Shown: piece after piece, positions 28,508-37,094 of the stretch
How positions within the stretch are numbered: the stretch's first letter is position 1
Layout: every line of letters begins with the position of its first letter
Source of the DNA: Thalassovita mediterranea
GTDB lineage: Bacteria > Pseudomonadota > Alphaproteobacteria > Caulobacterales > Hyphomonadaceae
Assembly: GCA_019448215.1 (NCBI GenBank)
Contig: CP080408.1
Coordinates: forward strand, 62,001-126,000
Length of the DNA stretch: 64,000 nt
Reading direction: 5' to 3'
The notes under the pieces: generated by a model
Databases searched by the model: none
Seen by the model: the letters and a program-made list of their open reading frames with translations, nothing else
What the model was told of the DNA's origin: nothing
Made by a program: the position numbers and the translations under genes

Positions 28508-29512
28508 CTAGAGCCCCTGCCTGATCGCTGGTCCGGCCGCAACGCGCTGCGTCGTGAACCAGTCAGCGAACTGCTGAAGCCCTTCTTTCAGGCTGACTTT
28601 GGGTTCATAGCCATAGTCGGCCTTCATACGGGAAATATCGGCGCAGGTTTCGGTAACATCGCCCGGCTGCATCGGCTCCAGCGCCATGCGAGCCTTCTTG
28701 CCTGTGACCTCTTCGATCGTCGCAATGAACTTCAGCAGTTCGACCGGCTGGTTGTGCCCGATATTGTACAGCTTGTGCGCGCGCTGCCCCTCGACAAAGA
28801 CGGCACGCCGCGTGGCAATCGCCTTCAGACCGGCCACGGCGTCTGCGATATAGGTGAAGTCACGCTTCATCTTACCGCCATTGAAGACGCGGATCGTCTC
28901 ACCGCGCAGGATACGGTCGGTGAACGACCAATACGCCATGTCAGGGCGCCCCCATGGGCCATACACGGTAAAGAAGCGCACCCCGATCTGGGGAATGTCA
29001 TAAAGCTTTGCATAGGCCTGGCTCATCAGCTCATCGGCCCGCTTTGTGGCCGCATAAAGAGAGACCGGCCTGTCGACATTGGCGTCTTCTCGGAACGGTG
29101 CCACCGCATCATCGCCATAGACAGAGCTTGATGAGGCATAGACCAGCATCGGCACTTTTGCCGCCCGGCGGCAGAATTCCAGCATCGCGAGGTGCCCGGT
29201 CAGGTTGGACTGGGCGTAGGCGAAGGGGTTCTCCAGCGAATAGCGAACGCCTGCCTGCGCCGCGAGATGGATGACCCGGTCAATCGTATCGCGCTCGGGC
29301 AGCCCAAGCAGCCTCTCATGGTCGGCGATATCGAGCTTGCGGAACGAGAAATTCTCGTACGTCTTCAGCTCATGCAGGCGCGCCTGTTTGAGCGCCGGAT
29401 CATAGTAGGCGTTGAGATTGTCGAGGCCGATAACCTCATGGCCGTCGCTTAGCAGCGCTCCGGCAATTCGTGATCCGATAAAACCGGCGACGCCAGTTAC
29501 AAGAAATCTCAT
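28508..29512 (-). CDS. UDP-glucuronate 4-epimerase-like NAD-dependent epimerase
   Basis: SDR-type sugar-nucleotide epimerase, probably making UDP-galacturonate for surface polysaccharide. It has 334 residues. The NAD motif is GVAGFIGSRIAGAL at 7-20. HLAAQAGVRYSLENPFAYAQ is the signature of the LspL/CapI subgroup, and SLYAATKRADELM holds the catalytic Tyr and Lys. RFFTVYGPWGRPDMAYWSFT and MKRDFTYIADAV are also typical of that subgroup. It lies downstream of galU by 80 bp on the same strand. A UDP-glucose dehydrogenase gene would be needed between the two steps and is not in the window. Confidence 0.88.
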   Translation of the reverse strand: MRFLVTGVAGFIGSRIAGALLSDGHEVIGLDNLNAYYDPALKQARLHELKTYENFSFRKLDIADHERLLGLPERDTIDRVIHLAAQAGVRYSLENPFAYAQSNLTGHLAMLEFCRRAAKVPMLVYASSSSVYGDDAVAPFREDANVDRPVSLYAATKRADELMSQAYAKLYDIPQIGVRFFTVYGPWGRPDMAYWSFTDRILRGETIRVFNGGKMKRDFTYIADAVAGLKAIATRRAVFVEGQRAHKLYNIGHNQPVELLKFIATIEEVTGKKARMALEPMQPGDVTETCADISRMKADYGYEPKVSLKEGLQQFADWFTTQRVAAGPAIRQGL

Positions 29513-29592
29513 CCGCTCACCTCGCGCGAACCGCTATAGCCAGTCGCGCAAATGAGGGAAAGGCACAGGCTGCGCTCGACAGCGCCGATGGC

Positions 29593-30465
29593 TCACCCGC
29601 CCGAATACTTCTGCAGGATGGCCCTCGCATCTTCTGCCGTCTCAGGATGCTCCAGGGCATGGGCAACGCAAGCCTCGAAATAGCCGGTCTTGGAGCCGCA
29701 ATCGAACTCCTCGCCATCAAACTCATAAGCGTGGAAGGCTTGCGTCTCCATCAGGCGCACCATCGCATCGGTCAGTTGGATCTCGCCGCCAGCCCCTTTG
29801 CCCTGATCCTCCAGAAGACCAAAGATCTCAGGCTGAAGGATATACCGGCCAGTGATTTTCAGGTTTGAGGGCGCGTCCTCGCGCGCTGGCTTTTCGACCA
29901 TGCCGCTCATCTCGATCAGGCGCCCGTCTCGCGACTTCGGTGTGATGACGCCATAGGACGAGACCTGCTCTTCGGGCACCGGGTTTACGGCAATGACATT
30001 CCCGCCAACTTCATCATAAGCGCTGACCATTTGCGCCAGCGCGGAAGGCTCTGCACGCAGGATCACATCGGGTAACAAGACTGCGAATGGTTCATCGCCA
30101 ATGATGTCCTTGGCACACCACACTGCATGTCCAAGCCCCAGAGGCGATTGCTGACGGGTAAAACTCGCCGCGCCGGGGGGCAGCTTGGTGCGCTGAAGGT
30201 CTTTCAGGATATCGGCTTTGGAAGATTTTGACGCGAGGGTCTGCTCAAGCTCAAAGGCCTCATCGAAATAGTCTTCGATGGCATGCTTGCCGCGCCCGGT
30301 GACGAAAACGAAATGCTCGATCCCGGCCGCCCGGGCCTCATCGACGACGTATTGCAGCACAGGCTGGTCGACCACCGTCAGCAGTTCCTTCGGGATGGAT
30401 TTCGAAGCTGGCAGGACGCGGGTTCCATGGCCTGCAACAGGCAGCACGGCTTTTCTGACTTTCAT
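29593..30465 (-). CDS. galU: UTP-glucose-1-phosphate uridylyltransferase
   Basis: Makes UDP-glucose for envelope polysaccharides. It has 290 residues from MKVRKAVLPVAGHGTRVLPA. It carries the nucleotidyl-transferase motif GHGTRVLPASKSIPKELL, the VDQPVLQYVVDEA segment and GLGHAVWCAKDII. The C-terminal part has AYEFDGEEFDCGSKTGYFEA. These match bacterial GalU. An ATG 12 codons upstream has no ribosome-binding site. It is probably the first gene of a galU-epimerase-dehydratase minus-strand unit. Confidence 0.95.
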   Translation of the reverse strand: MKVRKAVLPVAGHGTRVLPASKSIPKELLTVVDQPVLQYVVDEARAAGIEHFVFVTGRGKHAIEDYFDEAFELEQTLASKSSKADILKDLQRTKLPPGAASFTRQQSPLGLGHAVWCAKDIIGDEPFAVLLPDVILRAEPSALAQMVSAYDEVGGNVIAVNPVPEEQVSSYGVITPKSRDGRLIEMSGMVEKPAREDAPSNLKITGRYILQPEIFGLLEDQGKGAGGEIQLTDAMVRLMETQAFHAYEFDGEEFDCGSKTGYFEACVAHALEHPETAEDARAILQKYSGG

Positions 30466-30533
30466 TCGTACTCTTTCGCATTCGACTTCTCTAGCAATCA
30501 TATTGCCCGCTCAGCCGATTGCCAGAGAAAGCG

Positions 30534-30797
30534 CTAGGAAATCGCGTTAAAGAGAAAAAAGCCCATGACCATGGTCAGACCAGAGGCCGTGACCAGCGCT
30601 TGGGCGATCTGGCGAAGCGTCGAAGAACGCCCCTCGGGCGCAAACCGATTCTGCAGGTCATCCTGAAGCTGGCGTGCCGGTGAGTGCGAGCCGTCATGAC
30701 GCTCAGAGCATGCCGCTTCCGGGCGCGATCCCGTGGCAGATTCCTGCTCACTCGCCTCGCTCTGCGGGTCTGGAAATGTCTTGCGCTCTGCGGTCAT
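30534..30797 (-). CDS. Small C-tail-anchored protein of unknown function
   Basis: It has 87 residues from MTAERKTFPDPQSEASEQES. The hydrophilic, acidic and Ser/Glu-rich N-terminal half is followed by LRQIAQALVTASGLTMVMGF, the start of a single hydrophobic segment that ends at the C-terminus (FFLFNAIS). This suggests a tail-anchored or single-pass inner-membrane protein. AGGTGG lies 6 nt before the start at 30797; an ATG five codons upstream is less well placed. It is transcribed towards galU, 68 bp away. No family was recognised. Confidence 0.6.
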   Translation of the reverse strand: MTAERKTFPDPQSEASEQESATGSRPEAACSERHDGSHSPARQLQDDLQNRFAPEGRSSTLRQIAQALVTASGLTMVMGFFLFNAIS

Positions 30798-30991
30798 CTC
30801 GCCACCTTTCAATGGGCCTTGGATGTCTCACGACGCCCCTAACGAAGCCCTAAACTCCGCTCCCAAATTGACCGCTTTGCACGGATGGCAGGCAGTTTCT
30901 GCGAATTGCCGCCGAACTTCCGCAGGTTCGAAACACGCCCCTGCCCTTCGCGTTAGTCTCACAACGTCAACTGCGCAAAGCGAGGCAACTG

Positions 30992-32038
30992 ATGACGACC
31001 CAAAAGCTTAGCCGTTGGGAATGGATCGCGCGGCTACGCACGCCCTTGCTCATTCTCCTTTGCGCTGCTGGCCTCGTCGCCGGCGCCGAATATCTCTGGC
31101 CCGATACCGATTATGTCGGCACGACGTTGATCACCGCCCGCTTTCTGACGATTGCCGCCATCGGCTGGGCGACAACCTCTCTCGCCGATCTCGCCATCAA
31201 GCGCCGCATGTCGCGGCTCGACATCGACGCCGCCGACAATTTCCTCGCCCGCAAATCTGCCACCCGCCTCGACGTTATGCGACGCGTCATCGTTGTTCTT
31301 GGCGCCATCGCAACACTCGCCTGCGCGCTTGTCGTCGTGCCCTGGGCGCGCCAGCTCGGCGTGTCGCTCCTCGCCTCAGCCGGTATCGTTGGTATCGCTG
31401 TCGGTCTTGCCGCGCGCCCGGTCCTCGCCAACCTAATCGCCGGTATCCAGATCGCCTTCACCCAACCCATCCGCATCGAGGACGCCGTCGTCGTCGAAAA
31501 TGAGTGGGGCTGGATCGAGGAGATCGACCTTTTCTACGTCGTGATCCGCATCTGGGACCGACGCCGCCTGATCGTGCCTCTTACCCATTTCATCGAGAAG
31601 CCCTTCCAGAACTGGACCCGCAAGACCGGCACGATCATCGGCTCTGTCTACTGGTGGCTCGACTACCGTGCCCCGGTCGCAAAGATGCGCGACAAGCTTC
31701 AGGAAATCCTCGAGTCCACCGATCTCTGGGACGGCGAGGTCTGCAACCTCCAGGTTTCCGAAACCGACACGATGACCATTCAGGTCCGCGCGCTGGCCAC
31801 CGCCAGCACCAGCCCCCGCGCCTGGGACCTTCGCTGCTATATCCGCGAGCAGATGATCAACTGGCTACAGGCCGAACACCCCGAAGCCTTCCCGCGGATC
31901 CGCGCCCGCGCTGAAGTCGCCGCCGACGAACCGATGGGGTTCACCCCGCCACCAAAGCCATCCGACATCGAGCTTGGTGACCAGTCGCTCGACGGCAGCG
32001 AGAACATCCCGGAGGATCACCCCCTCCCGAAGGCTTGA
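30992..32038 (+). CDS. MscS-family mechanosensitive ion channel
   Basis: Small-conductance channel opening under membrane tension to release solutes. It has 348 residues. Two predicted N-terminal TM helices (about 15-60) precede a third and the pore helix (LGVSLLASAGIVGIAVGLAA then RPVLANLIAGIQIAFTQPIR). The MscS beta-domain follows with VENEWGWIEEIDLFYVVIRI and WDRRRLIVPLTHFIEKPFQN. The C-terminal end is Pro- and Asp-rich. A second, larger MscS-type gene lies at the right end of the window. It is monocistronic. Confidence 0.9.
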   Translation: MTTQKLSRWEWIARLRTPLLILLCAAGLVAGAEYLWPDTDYVGTTLITARFLTIAAIGWATTSLADLAIKRRMSRLDIDAADNFLARKSATRLDVMRRVIVVLGAIATLACALVVVPWARQLGVSLLASAGIVGIAVGLAARPVLANLIAGIQIAFTQPIRIEDAVVVENEWGWIEEIDLFYVVIRIWDRRRLIVPLTHFIEKPFQNWTRKTGTIIGSVYWWLDYRAPVAKMRDKLQEILESTDLWDGEVCNLQVSETDTMTIQVRALATASTSPRAWDLRCYIREQMINWLQAEHPEAFPRIRARAEVAADEPMGFTPPPKPSDIELGDQSLDGSENIPEDHPLPKA

Positions 32039-32049
32039 GCAAGCTCTCA

Positions 32050-32091
32050 CCAGCCGCCTCCCCACCGAAAGGTGGGGCCCATGGCGGCTGG
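32050..32091. repeat. Palindromic repeat with GAAA-capped hairpin, copy 2
   Basis: Outer arms CCAGCCGCC/GGCGGCTGG (9 bp, perfect) surround an inner hairpin CCCCACC-GAAA-GGTGGGG (7 bp, perfect). Compared with copy 1 (27453-27491) the inner stem differs at one pair with compensation (A-T to C-G). It begins 11 bp after the mscS stop without a T-tract, so it is more likely a REP-type element than a terminator. Confidence 0.82.
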
Positions 32092-32175
32092 GTGGTCAGC
32101 TCTCAACCGCCATAGATCTCAGCTTTCGCTGTGAATACGGCCGAGGCGCGTGCGCAACGGATAAGGGGCTCAAGC

Positions 32176-32943
32176 CTAAAGCGTATTCACCGTATGCCCG
32201 CCATCGACCACGATGGTCGCGCCGGTCATATAGCTGCCCGCATCGGACGCGAGCAGCAACAGCGCGCCAGCCAGTTCACCATGCTCACCAAAGCGCTTCA
32301 TCGGGATCCGCTTGCGCATCTTGTCGCCCGCTTCGCTGTCGAGGAATTCGTCGTTGATATTGGTCTTGTAGTAGCCAGGTGCGATTGCGTTCACGCGGAT
32401 GCCATATCGGGCCCCTTCAAGCGCCATGACGCGGGTCATATGGTCGACGGCCGCCTTCGACGCCGCATAGGCTGAGATGAAGTATTGCGGGCGCAGGGCC
32501 GTAATCGACGCGATGTTGATGATGGAGCCGGGCTTGCCAGCATCGATCAGCGCATTGGATGCCGCTTTCGCCACGCGCCAGACGCCATCGACATTGGTTT
32601 CCATGACCGAGCGCCACTCTTCCTCAGTGATCTTCGTGTACCAGTTGTCGCGCGAGATGCCCGAATTGTTCACAATGATATCGCACGGCGCGCCAAGCTC
32701 TTCCTGGATCTTTGCAAAGGCCGATTCGACGCTCGCCGGGTCGGTCACGTCCATTGCCACCGCAAGAGCTTCGCCGCCCTGCGATTTGATTTCATCGGCC
32801 AGCGCCTCAAGTTTCTCAAGGCGCCGCGCAGCGAGCACAACCCGGGCTCCGGCCTTTGACAGGGCACGCGCGAAACTTTCACCAAGGCCACCGGATGAGC
32901 CGGTAACAAGCGCCGTTTTTCCGTTGAGTTTGAACAATTCCAT
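32176..32943 (-). CDS. Short-chain dehydrogenase/reductase
   Basis: NAD(P)-dependent oxidoreductase, substrate unknown. It has 255 residues of classical SDR type. The cofactor motif is TGSSGGLGESFARAL, then VNNSGISRDN; the catalytic Ser lies in IINIASITALRPQYF and the Tyr-x-x-x-Lys in SAYAASKAAVDHM. APGYYKTNINDEFL and the C-terminal ATIVVDGGHTVNTL are typical. Similar enzymes are gluconate or 3-oxoacyl-ACP-like reductases, but nothing here decides between them. It is divergent from pntAA, with starts 57 bp apart. Confidence 0.9.
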   Translation of the reverse strand: MELFKLNGKTALVTGSSGGLGESFARALSKAGARVVLAARRLEKLEALADEIKSQGGEALAVAMDVTDPASVESAFAKIQEELGAPCDIIVNNSGISRDNWYTKITEEEWRSVMETNVDGVWRVAKAASNALIDAGKPGSIINIASITALRPQYFISAYAASKAAVDHMTRVMALEGARYGIRVNAIAPGYYKTNINDEFLDSEAGDKMRKRIPMKRFGEHGELAGALLLLASDAGSYMTGATIVVDGGHTVNTL

Positions 32944-33000
32944 GCCTCGCCTTTCGACTAACTATTGCTTTCACGCAAAATTTTTCCGATCACTCGCGCC

Positions 33001-34128
33001 ATGAAGCTGACAATTCTGAAAGAAACAAGTCCGGGAGAGACGCGCGTCGCGGCAACCCCGGAATCGGTGAAGAAGCTTGTCGGCCTCGATCACACCGTCA
33101 CCATTGAATCTGGTGCCGGTGTGGCTGCAGGCTTTCCGGACAAGGCTTTTTCAGATGAAGGTGCCACCATCGCAAGCTCCGCTGGCGAAGCGCTGCAGGG
33201 GGCCGATGTGCTCCTCAAGGTCCGCGCGCCGAGCGCAGAGGAAGCGGGCACCTATCCTGAAGGGCTGACAGTCATCGCGCTGATGAACCCGTTCGGCATG
33301 GGCGATCTTCTCACCGCCTTCAATGGCAAGAAGCTCAACACGCTCGCCATGGAGTTCACCCCGCGAATCACACGCGCCCAGTCGATGGACGCGCTTTCGT
33401 CCCAGTCGAACCTCGCCGGCTATCGCGCCATGATCGAAGGCGCGACCCTCTATGGCCGCGCCCTACCAATGATGATGACCGCCGCAGGTACGGTTGCCCC
33501 GGCCAAGGTCTTTGTCATGGGCGCAGGCGTTGCAGGCCTACAGGCCATCGCGACGGCCCGCCGCCTCGGCGGCGTGGTCACGGCCACGGACGTCCGCCCG
33601 GCTGCCAAGGAACAGGTCGCCTCGCTCGGCGCGAAATTCATCGCGGTCGAGAATGACGAGTTCAAGGAAGCCGAGACCGCTGGCGGCTACGCCAAGGAAA
33701 TGTCTGACGACTACAAGAAGCAGCAGGCTGAACTGACGGCGACCCACATCGCCAAGCAGGATATCGTCATCACCACTGCCCTTATCCCGGGCCGTCCGGC
33801 CCCGGAACTGGTGACCGAAGAGATGGTGAAGGCAATGAAGCCCGGCGCTGTCATTGTCGACATGGCAGTCGCCACAGGCGGTAACTGCAAGCTGTCCAAG
33901 CCTGACGAAGTCGTCGATGTGAACGGCGTGAAAGTGGCCGGTTTCTCAAACCTGCCCGCACGCCTTCCGGCCGATACGTCCTCGCTCTACGCCAAGAACC
34001 TCGTCGCCTTCCTGCCGCTGATTACGGCCGAAGATGGATCGCTCAATCTCGAGACCGATGACGAGATTGTCACCGCGATGATCCTCACCAAGGGCGGCGA
34101 AACCGTGAATGAAAGGCTGAAATCATGA
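33001..34128 (+). CDS. pntAA: NAD(P) transhydrogenase subunit alpha, part 1
   Basis: Soluble NAD(H)-binding domain (dI) of the proton-pumping transhydrogenase that makes NADPH. It has 375 residues from [20 protein letters not shown]. The glycine-rich NAD motif [20 protein letters not shown], and [20 protein letters not shown] are typical of dI. The frame extends 12 codons upstream, but the start at 33001 matches the family. It overlaps pntAB by ATGA. The split into three polypeptides is the Rhodospirillum-type arrangement seen in alphaproteobacteria. Confidence 0.95.
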   Translation: MKLTILKETSPGETRVAATPESVKKLVGLDHTVTIESGAGVAAGFPDKAFSDEGATIASSAGEALQGADVLLKVRAPSAEEAGTYPEGLTVIALMNPFGMGDLLTAFNGKKLNTLAMEFTPRITRAQSMDALSSQSNLAGYRAMIEGATLYGRALPMMMTAAGTVAPAKVFVMGAGVAGLQAIATARRLGGVVTATDVRPAAKEQVASLGAKFIAVENDEFKEAETAGGYAKEMSDDYKKQQAELTATHIAKQDIVITTALIPGRPAPELVTEEMVKAMKPGAVIVDMAVATGGNCKLSKPDEVVDVNGVKVAGFSNLPARLPADTSSLYAKNLVAFLPLITAEDGSLNLETDDEIVTAMILTKGGETVNERLKS

Positions 34129-34493
34129 AAGCCATCCCAGTAGCTCTCTCGGCCTTTGCGCTGGCCCTGCCAGCCCATGCCGCCGAAATCACCAACCTCA
34201 ACCCGACCGTCTTCCTGGCCGCGATCTTCGCGCTCGCCTGCTTTGTCGGTTACTATGTCGTCTGGTCGGTGACCCCGGCCCTCCATACCCCGCTCATGGC
34301 TGTGACCAATGCGATCTCTTCGGTGATCGTGGTCGGCGCCATCGTGGCAGCAGCATCGTCTGGCCTGATCAATGGTGGCTGGACCGCCAAGATCCTCGGC
34401 GGCGTCGCTGTCGCGCTTGCCAGCGTGAACATCTTCGGTGGCTTCATGGTCACTCAGCGGATGCTCGCCATGTACAAGAAGAAAGGGGAATAA
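34125..34493 (+). CDS. pntAB: NAD(P) transhydrogenase subunit alpha, part 2
   Basis: Membrane part of the alpha subunit (dII). It has 122 residues. A cleavable-looking or first TM segment ([19 protein letters not shown]) is followed by three further TM helices with [20 protein letters not shown] and [20 protein letters not shown], the conserved dII sequence. It starts in the ATGA overlap with pntAA, and its stop is directly followed by the pntB ATG. Confidence 0.94.
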   Translation: MKAIPVALSAFALALPAHAAEITNLNPTVFLAAIFALACFVGYYVVWSVTPALHTPLMAVTNAISSVIVVGAIVAAASSGLINGGWTAKILGGVAVALASVNIFGGFMVTQRMLAMYKKKGE

Positions 34494-35912
34494 ATGGAAC
34501 AGTTCACCAACACCTGGGCCCCGCTTCTATACCTTGTCGCGGGCATGCTCTTCATCCTCGCGCTGCGCGGGCTTTCCAGCCCGGCCACGGCGCGCAAAGG
34601 CAACCGGAACGGCATTATCGGCATGGGTATCGCCGTCGCCACGACGATCGCCCTTCTCTGGCCACAGCTTGATGCTGTCACCTGGGGCATCCTGATCGCA
34701 GGCGCCGCCATAGGCGCTGTAATCGGCGCTATCATTGCCCGCCGTATCCCGATGACGGCCATGCCGCAGCTGGTCGCTGCCTTCCACTCGCTGGTTGGTA
34801 TGGCCGCCGTGCTCGTCGCCGCAGCCGCGCTCTATGCGCCAGCTGAATTCGGCATCGGCACAGTCGGCAATATTGCCACTGTCTCGCTGATCGAACTGGC
34901 AGTCGGCTCGGCCATTGGCGCGCTGACTTTTACCGGCTCGGTGATCGCCTTCGCCAAGCTCAACGGCAACATGTCTGGCTCGCCCATCCTGCTGCCAGCC
35001 CGTCACCTGCTGAACATCGCCCTCGCCGTCGCCATCGTGGCGCTCGTCGTCGTGCTGATCATGTCCAGCGGCGGCGCGACCTGGGCCTTCTGGACGCTGA
35101 CTGTGCTCGCCTTCGTCCTCGGCATCACGCTAATCATCCCGATTGGCGGCGCAGACATGCCGGTCGTTGTTTCGATGCTCAACTCCTATTCCGGTTGGGC
35201 CGCAGCGGCGCTTGGCTTCACGCTCGGCAACTTCGCGCTAATCATTACCGGCGCGCTGGTTGGCTCGTCAGGTGCGATCCTGTCCTACATCATGTGTAAG
35301 GGCATGAACCGCAGCTTCATCTCGGTCATCCTTGGCGGCTTCGGCGCTGACGATGATGGCGGTGCGTCTGCCGGTGCACAGGTCGATCGCCCGTTCAAGC
35401 AGGGCTCTGCCGACGATGCGGCCTTCATCATGAAGAACGCGTCCAAGGTCATCATCGTGCCGGGCTATGGCATGGCGGTCGCCCAGGCACAGCACGCGCT
35501 GAAGGAAATGGCAGAGCTGCTCAAGGAAGAAGGCGTCGAAGTGAAATACGCCATTCACCCTGTCGCTGGCCGTATGCCGGGCCACATGAACGTGCTGCTC
35601 GCTGAAGCGCAGGTGCCGTACGACGAAGTGTTCGAACTGGAAGACATCAATTCCGAGTTCAACACCTCCGACGTCGCCTTCGTGATCGGTGCAAACGACG
35701 TGACCAACCCGGCCGCAAAGACCGACCAGACTTCGCCGATCTACGGCATGCCGGTCCTCAATGTTGAGGATGCAGGTACGGTGCTCTTCATCAAACGCTC
35801 CATGGGCTCCGGCTATGCCGGTATCCAGAACGAGCTCTTCTTCAAGGACAACACCATGATGCTGCTGTCCGACGCCAAGAAGATGGTCGAGAATATCGTC
35901 AAGGCTTTGTAG
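34494..35912 (+). CDS. pntB: NAD(P) transhydrogenase subunit beta
   Basis: Beta subunit with the rest of the proton channel (dII) and the NADP-binding domain (dIII). It has 472 residues. Multiple TM helices fill the first 280 residues, including PMTAMPQLVAAFHSLVGMAA and FTGSVIAFAKLNGNMSG. The dIII domain has VIIVPGYGMAVAQAQHALKE, GRMPGHMNVLLAEAQVPYDE and IGANDVTNPAAKTD, all diagnostic. It is last gene of the pnt operon; a strong terminator follows. Confidence 0.97.
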   Translation: MEQFTNTWAPLLYLVAGMLFILALRGLSSPATARKGNRNGIIGMGIAVATTIALLWPQLDAVTWGILIAGAAIGAVIGAIIARRIPMTAMPQLVAAFHSLVGMAAVLVAAAALYAPAEFGIGTVGNIATVSLIELAVGSAIGALTFTGSVIAFAKLNGNMSGSPILLPARHLLNIALAVAIVALVVVLIMSSGGATWAFWTLTVLAFVLGITLIIPIGGADMPVVVSMLNSYSGWAAAALGFTLGNFALIITGALVGSSGAILSYIMCKGMNRSFISVILGGFGADDDGGASAGAQVDRPFKQGSADDAAFIMKNASKVIIVPGYGMAVAQAQHALKEMAELLKEEGVEVKYAIHPVAGRMPGHMNVLLAEAQVPYDEVFELEDINSEFNTSDVAFVIGANDVTNPAAKTDQTSPIYGMPVLNVEDAGTVLFIKRSMGSGYAGIQNELFFKDNTMMLLSDAKKMVENIVKAL

Positions 35913-35972
35913 CCGGTGCGGCGAAGCCGCAGAAAAGGCCCCGGCAGGGGCTGAAGACAGACCGACCACAAG

Positions 35973-36003
35973 AAAGCCCGGCCGCACTGGCCGGGCTTTT
36001 TTT
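35973..36003 (+). terminator. Terminator of the pnt operon
   Basis: An 11-bp perfect stem AAAGCCCGGCC/GGCCGGGCTTT with a GCACT loop and seven consecutive T. It lies 60 bp after the pntB stop. A degenerate copy of the same stem-loop occurs at 36136-36159 beyond the palindromic element. Confidence 0.93.
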
Positions 36004-36025
36004 GATGCCCTCTCAATCTGCGCAT

Positions 36026-36110
36026 CACCATGGCTTGACCATGGTGCCCATCTCCTGCTGCATCATCGGGCGCAATCGCGGGAGATGGATCCCACGGTCA
36101 AGCCGTGGGA
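36026..36110. repeat. Compound palindromic element
   Basis: Two hairpins flank a longer-range stem. Hairpin 1 is CACCATGG-CTTGA-CCATGGTG (36026-36046) and hairpin 2 is TCCCACGG-TCAAG-CCGTGGGA (36090-36110). The loops are reverse complements of each other. Between them CCATCTCC (36048-36055) pairs with GGAGATGG (36081-36088). The whole can fold as one arm bearing two side hairpins. It lies just after the pnt terminator and before the convergent EAL gene. It resembles REP/BIME-type intergenic elements; no coding capacity is seen. Confidence 0.82.
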
Positions 36111-36167
36111 AGACGTATTAAAGCGACGGAATGCCAGCCCGACAGCACTGGCCGGGCCTTGAGCCGC

Positions 36168-36947
36168 CTACCCCGCAACAGCCATCCGCCAGCCATCCTC
36201 CGCCTTGCCGCCCACTGGCAGCATGCCTATCTCTGGCCGCGCGAAATAATAGCCCTGCATCAGCTCGACGCCCATCTCACTCAGCGTCTCGCACTCACCC
36301 TCCGTCTCGATCCCCTCGCAGATTGGTGTGACGTCCAGCTTTCGCGCGATCTTCAATATCCCGTCCACGATGATCTTCTTCGGGTCGCTCGCATCAATGC
36401 CGCGGATAAGCTCCATATCGAGCTTGATGTAGTCCGGCTGGAAGGCCGCCAGCAGATTCATTCCGGCATAGCCTGCGCCGAAATCGTCAATAGCGGTCAC
36501 GAAGCCCATGGAGCGATAGGTCCTGAGAATATGAAGGAGGTGATCTGTGTCCATCCGCTCATTCTCGGTGAACTCGAACATGATCCGCTCGAGCGGAAAG
36601 CCTGTTTCCATCGCAACGCCCAGCGTCTGGCGGATACAGGCGCGCGGTTCATAGACGGCGTTCGGAAGAAAGTTGATCGACAGGCGGGGCGCCGCCTCGG
36701 CCTCTTTCAGGCCAAGCCCGGACGCCGTCCGGATCGCGGTCGTGCGGCACAGCTGGTCAAAGGAATAGCGCGTCTCATCGGTGACCTGAGACAGCACTGC
36801 TCCTGCGCCTTCCCCTTCGCTGCCTCGCACAAGCGCTTCATATGTGTGGGGCTTGCCTGTGTTGACGTTCATGATCGGCTGGAACGCCATTGTAATGTCG
36901 ATAGGCAGAGGGGCGCTGTTGCGGCAGCGATTACAGTCTGGGGTCAT
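36168..36947 (-). CDS. EAL-domain cyclic-di-GMP phosphodiesterase
   Basis: Stand-alone phosphodiesterase predicted to lower c-di-GMP. It has 259 residues from MTPDCNRCRNSAPLPIDITM. The EAL motif is YEALVRGSEGEG, with NFLPNAVYEP, FEFTENERMD, AIDDFGAGYAGMNLL, YIKLDMELI and ICEGIETEGE, so metal- and substrate-binding residues are all present and the enzyme is probably active. A short N-terminal CNRC pair is the only extra feature; there is no sensor or TM domain. AAGG lies 9 nt before the ATG at 36947; a GTG further upstream is a less likely start. Confidence 0.9.
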   Translation of the reverse strand: MTPDCNRCRNSAPLPIDITMAFQPIMNVNTGKPHTYEALVRGSEGEGAGAVLSQVTDETRYSFDQLCRTTAIRTASGLGLKEAEAAPRLSINFLPNAVYEPRACIRQTLGVAMETGFPLERIMFEFTENERMDTDHLLHILRTYRSMGFVTAIDDFGAGYAGMNLLAAFQPDYIKLDMELIRGIDASDPKKIIVDGILKIARKLDVTPICEGIETEGECETLSEMGVELMQGYYFARPEIGMLPVGGKAEDGWRMAVAG

Positions 36948-37094
36948 TCTGGCACCTTCATTTTCACCCTCAAGGTGCACTGTCCGAATTTATCAAAGGT
37001 TTATTTGCTAAACTTTCCTGCTCTTTCTCAATCACAATAAGAAAAGGCCGCCCTGCGAGCGGCCCTCCCTCCCTCTTTTCCGCAGTTCCGAAAT

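Noticed and set aside
32050-32091. Intrinsic terminator of the mscS gene
   Set aside because: A strong hairpin but no T-tract, and the sequence recurs elsewhere, so a repeat element is the better reading.
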